Source: Rotaria sordida (taxonomy: Eukaryota > Rotifera > Eurotatoria > Philodinida > Philodinidae). Taken from it: 64,000 nt of DNA. The notes under the pieces were generated by a model. The model searched no databases. It saw only the letters and a list, made by a program, of their open reading frames with translations, and was not told where the DNA came from. Positions 12,523-26,280 of this stretch are shown here, piece by piece; positions within the stretch are counted from its first letter, which is position 1; every line of letters begins with the position of its first letter. A program made the position numbers and the translations under genes. The DNA lies in assembly GCA_905250125.1 (NCBI GenBank), contig CAJNOL010001145.1, positions 1-64,000 of the forward strand. The letters run 5' to 3'.

Positions 12523-13473
12523 ACACTCAGTACACTCAATCTCTATAACGTTGAAATCGGACATATCGGAGCACAACATCTAGCTGATGCATTACAAGAC
12601 AACACAGTGATCTTCATTGATTTTCATCTTTCATATGATCATTTACACTTTTTCATACAGACACTCACCACCCTAAATCTTTCCTATAATCGAATCGGAG
12701 CTCTTGGAGTGCAGTATCTCGCTGATGCATTACAAAACAATACGGTACCTCTCACTTTTCTTTTATCACTCTCATATACACACGTCTGTACTTTTTCACA
12801 CAGGCTCTCATCCTATTGGATCTCGGTGGAAATCAAATTGGATCTCTTGGAGCCGAATATCTAGCTGTTGCATTGCGGAAAAACTCAGTAATCGTCATTC
12901 TCTATTTTCATCGGTCTCGTATATTCATCTACATTTTTTCACACAGACTCTGACTACACTCAATCTGTGCAACAACGAAATTGGTTTCCTCGGAGCACAA
13001 CATGTGGCTCATGCCTTACGCGATAACACAGTGACCCTCGTTTACTTTGCATCTCTCTCATATTTGCATCTACACTTTTTCACACAGACACTCACCACAC
13101 TGAATCTTAACTTCAATCAAATCGGACCTGTCGGAGCGCAACATCTGACTGATGCATTATCCTATAACACGGTGACCTTCGTTCTTCCTGTATCTTTCTC
13201 ATATAATCATCTGCACATTTTTCACACAGACCCTCACTATACTGACTCTTTATAATAATGATATCGGATGTCATGAAGCACAACATCTGACTAATGCATT
13301 ACGAAATAACCAAGTAATTTTTATTTCTTTGTTTATCTCTTTCATACACCTATCTGTACACTATTAAACAGACACTCAATACAGTACATCACTGCAGAAA
13401 TCAAGACAAAGAAAAACGTAAAGATCATTTCGAGAACCTCATTGAGCGGAATCAACGACAAAGAAAATCATAA
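12523..13473 (+). CDS. leucine-rich-repeat protein, tandem 84-nt exon array (3' part of gene)
   Basis: Six exons of exactly 84 nt (12523-12606, 12661-12744, 12804-12887, 12947-13030, 13088-13171, 13230-13313) each encode one 28-residue LRR of the ribonuclease-inhibitor/NLRC3 type (pattern TLTTLNLxxNxIGxxGAQHLxDAL). They are followed by a terminal exon, 13372-13473, ending TAA after a basic tail. The introns are 54-59 nt, all phase 0, start GTGACC/GTAATC/GTACCT and end in variants of TTTCACACAG. They resemble one another, so exon plus intron duplicated as a unit of about 142 bp. All repeats are open. No start codon exon or NACHT domain was found upstream, so this is either the 3' end of a longer gene or a fragment. 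Such repeats generally mediate protein binding; the ligand is unknown. Confidence 0.75.
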
Positions 13474-13637
13474 CACTTGGTGTGGAAAATGTTTTTAGTG
13501 AAGAACTGAAACAACTTATCGAATGTGCAATGAATTTTTCTCTTTATGTTTTTGTTTGAAAACAAAAATAAAACCTGTCAATTTCGCATGTGATTTACTT
13601 GATAATAAGAGTATCGTGTTAGTGTTCCGATGGCAAA

Positions 13638-13699
13638 TAGGAATGCACCATTTCCAGTAACTGAATGTTCCAGTTCAAACTGGAACTGATGCATCCCTA
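13638..13699. mobile_element. 62-bp hAT-type MITE with 8-bp target duplication
   Basis: The ends are inverted: TAGGAATGCACCATTTCCAG on the left, and TAGGGATGCATCAGTTCCAG read in from the right. The element is flanked on both sides by the exact 8-bp direct repeat ATGGCAAA (13630-13637 and 13700-13707). Eight-base duplications and TAGGG-type ends are the hallmark of hAT transposons. It is far too small to encode anything and folds almost entirely into a hairpin. Confidence 0.8.
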
Positions 13700-13707
13700 A
13701 TGGCAAA

Positions 13708-14600
13708 ACAATGAAGGCATATGAGTGATTTTTTTGTCTGAGAGGTGATTCGTTTTCGATAGTGGTGAAGGCAGGCTGTGTATATTCTAGTTGTTCACGA
13801 TTACTTGATATAAGAAAATATATGCTAAATGTGTTTCAACCAAGGTATAATAAAACGGACTTTCAATTGGGAGAATATGACCTTAACTTTCCATGTTGTA
13901 AATTATAATCTAGATATGTGAGTAAAAAAAAGATTGTGAAGATACTATACGAATTTTTATTAATCTAGGATTCATTGTAAAACAACACAGAAAAATGATA
14001 GTCATCGTTACTATTTTGACTTTAGTATCGTCATTTATCTGTTAAGCTAACGAAATCTTTTGATCGAAATGATTGGCAAGAAGAATTCTATAGAGTACAA
14101 AAGATATCCTGAAACTAATTTGTTTTTGTCCCTGGATGACTAATCCGAGCTTTCAACTATATATGCCTAAGATATTGAAACTTGCACTAATTCTCCAGAA
14201 CATGATCATTCTATGAATAGCTAGTCATGCTGCTAATTTTTATTATCGGTTACCTTTCGATAAGTATAAAACTCAATGTTGATATCGTTTGTTTTGAAAC
14301 TGTTGGCCCATAGAAAAATATTATTTCTAACCATATAGAATTAGAATATAGAACATTTTTGATTTTTAATGAAAATGAAACATTTTCATTTTACTTTATT
14401 ATTCATAGTTCATATATCTTATCATCAATATCATGAAACAAAAAGCTTTATCAAAAAAAATAATAAAAAAATTAACAAAATACTCGATAATAGCAATAAG
14501 GAAGATAGTAAATTCACTATAATAACATGACAACCATATCTATCATCAGCGTCAAGTTCTATTGATAATCTAAATGCAAATCCGTCGATATCAAATAATA
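13708..14600. other. intergenic, nothing recognised
   Basis: AT-rich sequence between the 62-bp MITE and the hAT remnant. No coding frame, terminal repeat or RNA gene was identified. Confidence 0.5.
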
Positions 14601-14639
14601 ATAATTCAGATGAAACAAACTTAGATTTTTATATATCAA

Positions 14640-16440
14640 TAGAAACATCACCATTAACAAAAATATTGGTATCCAACAGCTGGTTTCTAAAGTATGGCTG
14701 TACGATAAAAATCAGATAGCGTTGAACAAGCGGCTCGGCAATTAAGTGATTTCACATGTTCATGTCGTTCTTATTCTATATCAACGAATGAAATATGTTA
14801 TTAGCAAACACAAGAAAACTGAATTGATATTAAAATCATCATCGGTTCATTCGAAATTCGGAATACCAGAAGCTTTAAAAAAGAGTTACATCAATTATGT
14901 TATAATACAATTATCAAGGATAGTCGTTCATTTAATGATTTAAACAAAAGTGGAATCACAGCTTTGTTCAATAAACTTCGTCCAGGTATGTTTTTTCATC
15001 AAAACTAAATGTTTCCTCTTGATTTTTTCGAGAAGAGGTTGATTTTCTCACAACTAGTGCATTATTATAGCTTCTGATTTTTTGAAAGGGGAAATATTTC
15101 AATTTAATTGGCATGATTTAACTTTTCATTGAGAGAAATAAGAGGTCATCTTCAATGAATGATTTTTCGTATCTTCTATAAGTGAACACTTTTTTGGCAA
15201 CTAACTCTGTGTACATATCTCAACTAATTTCATACACTAAATATGTAGGAAATAAGGAACGCTGATTCTATATTAATATTAATCGATTAATGCATTATGT
15301 TATTGTCTTTCTTATTATGTAGGCATTTTATTTAGGTTATATACCACCTCATAGAAACCAAGTTGTAAAATAATTAAAAATTTGAACAACTCATCATCAA
15401 CTATTAAACGAAGTATTAATAGAATTTATCAATTAAGTGCCACATTTGACTTCTGGTTCAATCGGAAATCTGAAGAATTTCTTTGTATGACGAGGTATTG
15501 GATTACCAGTTCTCTCGATCCTGTTTCGAAAACTATTGCTTTTTCTTGTTTTAATAATTGACACACAGCAATTGAAATTTCAAAAGATTTGAAGGAAAAA
15601 ATGATGAATTAGGTATTTATGAAAAAGTAATCTGCGTTACATATGATGGTGCTGAAAATATTGTAATAGCTTGTAAACTTTTAAATAATGATATTATTAG
15701 AATTCGGTGCTGTGCTCACCGATTACATTTAGTTGTAATAAATGCTATGGAATTTTGGATAACAGAAAAAAAATGAATAATTATTTAACTAACAATTCAT
15801 CTACAAATGATACAACAATCAACATCACAACATCTGAGGGTGTGGGTGTAGTTGTGGGCTGACTGTGAGTGTGTGCGTTAATGTTCTCTTCACTTACACC
15901 CATACCTACATCAATGACGTACTGGTCATTTCATATATTTGCTGACAACGTACTACTCTTTCTAATAGTTACTTGATGAAAACGAGTAATCATTACAGGA
16001 ATATTGATCAACATCTTATGTATATTAGTCTAAATAAAAACGTTCACATAATGTTACAAATTTTACTTATGAAAGTCAGTCACTAAATAATAATAAGAAA
16101 ATAATTGACATAGTTCTAAATGACAATGTGTGGAGAAAAATTAATGAAACAAAATAACTGATCGATAAAAATCAGTTGTTGCTTTTGTAGAAGATCGTTT
16201 TCGAAATATACTTAGTGCATACGACCGAAAATTTCGTACAACTTATAAGAATTGATCTTTATTTCTTTTTTCAAAATATTTACGCCGTGGGAAAACTGTG
16301 AAATAGACTTACCCGAAAGTAATCCAGTGTATTAAAGAATAAGTGTTGATCTTTTGAAAAAATAAAATAAAAAGACTATACTTCGTTAGCCCATCAACGA
16401 AGAAAATCAAAGTGGCATATGTCAAATGAATCATTAGATG
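14640..16440 (+). mobile_element. decayed hAT transposase (ZBED-like)
   Basis: Broken reading frames resemble a hAT-family transposase. Recognisable pieces are ATFDFWFNRKSEEFLC near 15446 (first catalytic Asp in TFDFW), a stretch around 15590-15660 with VTYDGAENIVIACKLLN (equivalent of the TDN...N block), and IRIRCCAHRLHLVVINAM near 15701 (the C-x-AH-x-L-x-L block of hAT enzymes). A downstream piece near 16100 reads KIIDIVLNDNVWRKINET. An N-terminal piece near 14700-14990 has SVEQAARQLSDFTCSC and ITALFNKLRPG. Several stops and frame changes separate the pieces, so it cannot make an active enzyme. A small GTGTGGG-rich hairpin (about 15835-15925) interrupts it. The terminal repeats were not located. 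Confidence 0.7.
15835..15925. repeat. GT-rich hairpin repeat inside the hAT remnant
   Basis: GGGTGTGGGTGTAGTTGTGG on the left is mirrored by CTTACACCCATACCTACATC on the right. TGTGAGTGTG followed by TCTCTTCA lies between them. A related arrangement (TGTGAGTGTG, then TCTCTTCATCCAC) occurs at 39634-39690. It is probably a small dispersed element. Confidence 0.4.
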
Positions 16441-16504
16441 GTTTTTTTTTTCTATGTTGAGTGATGAAGGAATATAAGATAAATGTTAATTTTCGTATAT
16501 ATTA

Positions 16505-17741
16505 GGTTGGCAACAAAGTTTTTGCGTTTTTTTCAAAAATTTTATTTTTACTTTTTTAACTTCAACAGTACAACTGGCTTTCAGTTATATATGCACCACT
16601 ACTATCTATGACTTGTCGCCAACGCTCTGGCAGAGATAGGATCCCACGTTCGTAGAAGTTCTGGGACTTTTGACCAAAGAAGTTGGCGATATCCATTTTC
16701 ACGTTGTTCTCGTCGTCGAACTTTTTCTCACGCAAATGATGAGAAAGAGAACGAAACAAATGGTAGTCTGTTGGAGCTAAGTCACGAGAATAAGGTGGAT
16801 GAGGAATGGTAATCCATCCGAGCTTCAATAATTTTTCGCAGGTCGACTTTGCAACATGGGGTCTTGCGTTATCATGCAAATAGTAAATTCGATCTTGCTT
16901 TCCCTTGAGTTTTTTGGCAACCCGGTCCAATTGTTGATAGTAGAGATCAGCAGTGATGGTGCAACCATTTGGAAGAACTTCCCAGTGAATAATTCCATTG
17001 ACACCCTACCAAACGCTCAGCATCACCTTCTTGGGGTGTGGATCAGTCTTAGGTGTTGCTACGCCTGTTTGACCAGGGCTTAGCCACTGGCGTCTGTGCG
17101 TGTAGTTAATATACAACACCCACTTCTCATCACCGGTGATAAGATTGCGGAGCCATTGATATTTGCGGTGAGATGTCATTAAATCCATGCAAGCATCAAC
17201 CCTGTATTGAAGTTGATGTGGTGATAACTCATGGAGTATCCAAACTCCATATCTTCATGTTTTGCCTAATTCGTTCAGATGTTTTTGCACCGCAGTATGA
17301 GAGCACCCAAGCTGCTCTGCTAAACACCGTAAAGTCCATCAAGGATCTTCTTCGATAAGCTACTTTAAGAGATCCACATCCAATTCCATTAGTCTACCGG
17401 AGCGGGGTAAATCGTCGAGTTCAAAATTACCGTTCTTAAAGCGATTGAACCATTGTTGTGCCGTACGAATAGAGAGTACACCCTCGCCCATCGTGCTGCA
17501 TATGTTGTTGGCTGCTTCCGTTACTTTGTGACCCAGACGAAATTCATGAAGTAAAAGCATTCGAATCTCTCTACGAGAAAGATTCATTTTCAGTTCACGA
17601 TCAGCGTCGATATCGATGACTTTATTATAATTCGAGAGATATTCACACTCCCTTTATATACCCTTAGTATGGAAACTTCTAGAACTTTCTCGAATGTTTT
17701 AGAACATTTTCAAAAAAAACGCAAGAACTTTGTTGCCAACT
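16505..17741 (-). mobile_element. mariner-family transposon, full length but inactivated
   Basis: The element is 1237 bp. Its inverted ends match GTTGGCAACAAAGTT(T/C)TTGCG, and TA dinucleotides flank it at 16503-16504 and 17742-17743, the expected mariner target duplication. The minus-strand transposase runs from about 17587 to 16562 in a single frame. It has an N-terminal helix-turn-helix region (IRTAQQWFNRFKNGNFELDD), then the catalytic triad blocks TGDEKWVLY, LHDNARPH and APTDYHLF. The spacing of the last two Asp residues is 34, as in mariner (D34D). Three in-frame stops interrupt it (17360-17362 TAG, 17255-17257 TGA, 17006-17008 TAG), with no frameshift. At least one stop (after the conserved SVW, where relatives have Trp) is a single transition from TGG. 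It is a plain DNA transposon, dead but fairly young. Confidence 0.92.
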
Positions 17742-17743
17742 TA

Positions 17744-20700
17744 ATATATCAGCGACATCGACTATTCATGTTAAACACGTACCAACAAGCAGGAAAAAAC
17801 TGAAATCAACTAGAAATCCTGCTCATTTTGCACTAGCTTTTGACGAGAAAGAGAAAAATCAAAAGTTCGATGCGACACACGTTCATTCAAGTGTTACTGT
17901 CAAAAGAATATCACGAAACAAATAGACTTTACTAACAACACATCTCTAGATGAAGAGAAGATCCATACGCACATCTACATCCCACCCTGTGAAAGGTGCC
18001 TTGCATGACTTGGACAATGCATGATGCATTGGAGAGTGTGGGTATAGTGGTGCATGACAGAAATTAGTCCCCTTTCATTCAAACTCACTAATGCATTGAA
18101 CAACACTCACATACCTAGACCTTTTAAATTATGATTTTATTTATTGTTACGATTTTTTTCTCATTGTACTATTTGTCTTAAGAAACTTCATGTCTGTTGA
18201 TACAATCATGTTCATACTGACATGTAGAACCCGTCGGATCCAGATTCGGTTCATTCAAGTTTTTCAGACCCGAAATCGATTCGTCTTCACAATATTCTCA
18301 ATAAAATTTTTTAATCGGACTTGATAGTTGTGTCTAAGATACGAGACATATTTTTTACTCTTTTGATTTCAACAACTAGCATAGCCTACACATTTCTCGA
18401 AGCATCTTGATAATGATCGTATAGAAATAAGATCATAATCGACTATTACTTTTATAGTAGCAACTGCCGTATCTGATTCGATGGGTTCTACTAATCTGAT
18501 TAGACAGATGACTGAATACTTGACGTAATCGATACATCTGTATCTCATGACGATTCATTAACATTGATCTTTTATATACTTCAACTTTTTTATTTAAAAA
18601 AAGATCATGGACTTTCTACTCATATGTAGATTGTTGAGGAAATTCAGCTGTACTTTTACATGCTCTATGTCAGTTTTAATTAAATTTCAATCTGTTTCCA
18701 ATTTACAGAGAAAATGTCATATATAATTGAAGAGTTGTTGTCAGCTTCCTTTGTTATAGATTCATTTATTTCATGATGAAAGAGATAAAGATGATAGTTT
18801 GAAGTCATTCAAAGAAGATACTGATGCCATAGAAAAATATATAAGTTTGACATACTTTTAAACAGCAAAATAGCAATATGAAATACCAGTAGTGAATCCG
18901 AGGAATCTACAAGAGGATGGAGTTTTATTGGAAGGAACGATGGTCGTGGTTAAAAACTGAATTTCGAAATAATATAAACTCTCTTTTTTTATTTTTACTA
19001 AGGAATGATAAAAAAATTGTGCTACAAGGTAATGACAGCCAGTTTATCATCCTCCTAAATTTACCACTGTGAAACATATTTGTACTATTTCAGGGCGATC
19101 CAATAACAAGAGTACTAAAAAAGAAACATCAGTTTTTATACCAATTACAATTCTTATTGCATTATTCAATTATTCATTATTTAAAATAACAAGTTTCTTA
19201 ACTGATGTATCAACATAAAAACACCCAACGACAGATTTTATCGTCAGATAATATTACAGATTAACTAAATATGAATATATGTAGAAATATTTTCATATAA
19301 AATAAAGATGATCACGAATTAATCAATAAAACACAGTTTTAAATAACGGTAACTAACGCCATCCAAAAAAATTGAACAAAAAAAGAAAGAAAAGAAGAAT
19401 TCATCCAATAGAAAATGAGTGAGTGGTGAATATAGTTCAATGACAATTTGTTCACAATGATTGGTTGATGTCAAATGTCCTTTATTTCTCGTGAACGTGT
19501 AAGTAAATGTTGGTTCCTTGAAAATCTCAGTATTGTTTTATTTGATTGATGTAAGTCATATTTTCTTTTTTTTTCTTGAATATTTATTCAGTTGAAAGAA
19601 TAGTTTTCGATTACATATCAAGGTAAATGAAATAGAACTATTTCGAGAATAATTATTTGCAGATATTTTTTTTTTGGGATACTATACTGATTATACTTGT
19701 TGAGTGAATCAGGATATAAAAGTGTGAATAATAAAAATATACGTAAATGTAGAACAGGAAATAAAGTTAACAACGACATTCTGTCTAATAATTTATATTT
19801 GATCATCAACATATTTTACTATTCTTTTTTTGATTGATGGTCTTGAAAAAGAAAAAATTTAATCTTTACAACCTGAAGCCATATATAAAACTAGCATTAA
19901 TCTCAATACAAGAAAAATAAAGTAATGATAATAAGAGTTCGTTTTCATTTCTTTTTTTTTTCTACTATTTTTTATCTTTATTTTTGTGTATCACGCAAAC
20001 ATGAGAAATTTCATTTATATGAGTAATCATCTTCTTATCTATTCTTTGTCTCGTCTCGTACATAGATGTTTTTATCCGCCCACATTTAGTTTGGCATAGT
20101 ATGAAAGGGTTTAAAAGATGCATCAACTTTTTCTTTTTTCGCGATGTGTTAAACGTTTTTTTTTTTTTTTTTTTATCGATTTTAACATTAATTGATGATA
20201 GTAACTGTTCTTTTTTTTCTTTTCTATACTATGACCTGTTATATTATTCTTTTCTTTCTTTATCGATCGATGTGCGCGTGTGTGTGCTGTCTTCTTTTTC
20301 TTTTTTCTTTTTGTATATAGGTATATATCTGACAGGAGAGTTGAGATTTAACAAACAAAAGTAAAGATATATGCATTATATTATCATGATATTAGGAATT
20401 TTTCATCTAATCGATCGACATCGAATATTGACAAAATTTGAACCGTGTATAAGCTCGTGTCGGGTCCCGCCTTCATATTATTTTAACGTTTAACATCAAT
20501 GTTTATTCAGAGCTTAAAGATATATTCTCGTCGTTTTTGTATTATACAATGTGCCATCGTTCTCTTTTATTTAAGATTGTGTATATTGTATGTCAAAAGT
20601 TCAATTTTTTTTATGACCTCGTGAACTAAACAAAAACGACGATTATATCGATTTTATTTAAACAATAAGTAAATGTCTGAGAATTTTTTTATGATGAAGA

Positions 20701-20744
20701 TTATAAAAGACTTTTCTTTTTTTTTTTTGTATATAATTATATAG
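17744..20744. other. intergenic; short open stretch near 17755-17925
   Basis: Just right of the mariner element, about 55 codons are open on the plus strand (VPTSRKKLKSTRNPAHFALA and on), with no family I recognise. It could be leftover of the element mariner landed in. The remainder to 20744 is AT-rich with homopolymer runs. No LIM or PDZ exons for the kinase gene were found here, though weakly conserved small exons could be missed. Confidence 0.4.
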
Positions 20745-24642
<3,898 letters not shown>

Positions 24643-25450
24643 TTTTTTCTTTTTCTTTGAAATATCTTTTTACGAATCAATCCGGTGCATTAATTATATA
24701 TTCTCGTTTTCTTTTTTTTTTTCTCTCTTCATAATGCCGTCCAGTGGCATCGATAAATTCCACATGGTTATATTTGAAAAAAAAAACACAAACATTATAG
24801 AAATGTTGACAGGTCTTTTCTTTTTTTTTTTTTGTTTTTTGTTTTTTGTTATGTGTATATATATAGTCTTTTGCTCGCATTCTTTCTTTTGTTTCTATGT
24901 GTATGATTTATCTATTCACTTACAGATACAAAAAAAAATATATCTGTTTGTTTTTTGCTTTTTTTTTTATTGGATATAAATTTGTCATCTATCATATGAT
25001 AGTTAACGAGTTTTTGCGCTTTAATGTTGTATTTATAGAAATAACATCACATGATCATTTTTTAACTTATAATCCAGAATGATACAAATATAGGAAAAGA
25101 AAATGAAAGGCTTTCATCAGTCCTTGTGCAAAGAAATGAGCAAGCGTCATTACGCAGGAGAAAAAAAAAAGAAAAGAAAAGAGAGAGACGATGTGTGTAT
25201 TATTCTCTTGTTTTTTTTTTCTCTGCTTCCTACCCGTTGCTTTCTCTTCGTTTATTTTTAGATAGTATAAAAAAGCGCTGCACACGCACACATAGACAAA
25301 TTAGCCTTAGTGGGTAAACATTCGATTGTGCATCTATTATTTTGCATATCTCAAAAAAGAAAAATAAAATATGTTTTCTAGAATAATCGAAATTAGAAAA
25401 AAATATTTTCTTATTATTTTTAGTATCTTCAAGAAAAAAAATTTATCATA
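24643..25450. other. kinase 3' flank / antizyme upstream region
   Basis: Poly-T-rich sequence with no coding signal. A pyrimidine-rich tract ending TTTTTAG at 25423 lies 27 nt before the antizyme ATG and could be a trans-splice or 5'-UTR intron acceptor. Confidence 0.45.
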
Positions 25451-26280
25451 ATGTCGTGTACTAAGGTTCAATCAACTAATCAAACGTAGGTGTTTATTTA
25501 TAAAATATTTTCTATATATTTTCATTTTTTTGTTTTGTTTTAAATAGTATCAATAATTTTTGTTACCGCAACGCGGCCGATATAACGTGGTATTCCTGAT
25601 GTTGCCAACGGTTTGTATTACAAAAGATCTGATTGGATTACTTTTACAACGGTTATTTTGTTTTTTTTTTCAGCTGCTGCAGTTTTACCATCGAGTACAT
25701 GCGCTGAGGGCGGCAGCGTTGGACGACGAGTATTAGCCTCGCGCCCCAATGGATCCATCATTAAATCTATAGAATTTGCTAAGGTTGGCTTTCGAAATTT
25801 TTTATATTAACATTCATAAAAAAAAATTTTGTTGTTTTTTTCATTAATTTAGACAAATGATGATAAAGGTTTGCAAATAAAACATGATATAATACATCAA
25901 TTTTTGCGTGAACATAATCTATCTTGGTCAATTACATTACATATGAATATACTTTATGTACAACTTCCGAAAGAATTATGTGCAGGATCAAAAGAAAAGT
26001 AATAAAAATCTTGATTTTGTTTTTAAATTCTTATTCACATTTATTATTGTAACATAAAATTTATAGATTTGTTAGCCTTCTTGAATTCGCTGATGATACA
26101 TTACATTGTAAAAAGGTTATTATATATTTTAATAAAGCACGTTCTGATCGAGCAATTGTAGTAAAAACATTTATGTTTCTTGGTTTTCATGTATTATCGC
26201 CTGACAATACATTAATGCAAACTATTGATAAACAAGCCGAGGAATTATATATGGTTTATCTTATTGACGGTGATGAGTAA
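25451..26280 (+). CDS. OAZ: ornithine decarboxylase antizyme, +1 frameshifted
   Basis: Five exons (25451-25485, 25548-25610, 25674-25783, 25853-25998, 26067-26280). The first frame encodes 28 residues (...ADITWYS) and stops at TGA 25597-25599 in the context TCC-TGA-T. The +1 frame (GAT at 25598) stays open through four exons for 160 residues to TAA, so the full product is about 188 residues. The C-terminal half matches antizyme: LLEFADDTLHCKKVIIYFNK, RAIVVKTFMFLGFHVLSPDN, YMVYLIDGDE. Antizyme binds ornithine decarboxylase, sends it to the proteasome without ubiquitin, and blocks polyamine uptake; rising polyamines raise frameshifting and so antizyme. An in-frame TAG at 25421-25423 makes 25451 the first possible start. 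The gene is intact and conventional apart from the exon junction beside the shift site, described separately. Confidence 0.95.
25594..25746 (+). promoter_or_regulatory. programmed +1 frameshift site with predicted splice-created pseudoknot
   Basis: The slippery site TCC TGA T lies at 25594-25600, preceded by TGG TAT as in other antizymes. After removal of intron 25611-25673, CCAACG (25605-25610) joins CTGC (25674-25677). That joined block is an exact 10-base complement of GCAGCGTTGG (25713-25722), starting five bases after the TGA. In the loop, GGGCG (25708-25712) can pair with CGCCC (25742-25746), giving an H-type pseudoknot with the two stems abutting. Vertebrate antizyme mRNAs carry a stimulatory pseudoknot in the same place. 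Pairing was derived by hand and no folding energy was computed. The GC-rich patch stands out in AT-rich surroundings. Confidence 0.75.

Noticed and set aside
15840-15870. GTGTGGG words reminiscent of bdelloid telomere repeats
   Set aside because: Only two imperfect units inside a hairpin repeat with related copies elsewhere; no tandem telomeric array.
16856-17083. Plus-strand frames across the mariner element (also 17173-17358)
   Set aside because: Antisense to the transposase, which is clearly on the minus strand.
20101-20364. Phe/Ser-rich frame that could be a membrane protein
   Set aside because: Produced by poly-T tracts; no splice signals or conserved residues. The same holds for 24587-24979 and 43596-43964.
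25597-25599. Considered that the antizyme TGA is a sequencing error or pseudogene mark
   Set aside because: The TGA sits in the exact UCC-UGA-U shift context with a downstream pseudoknot, and both frames are otherwise open, which is normal for antizyme.
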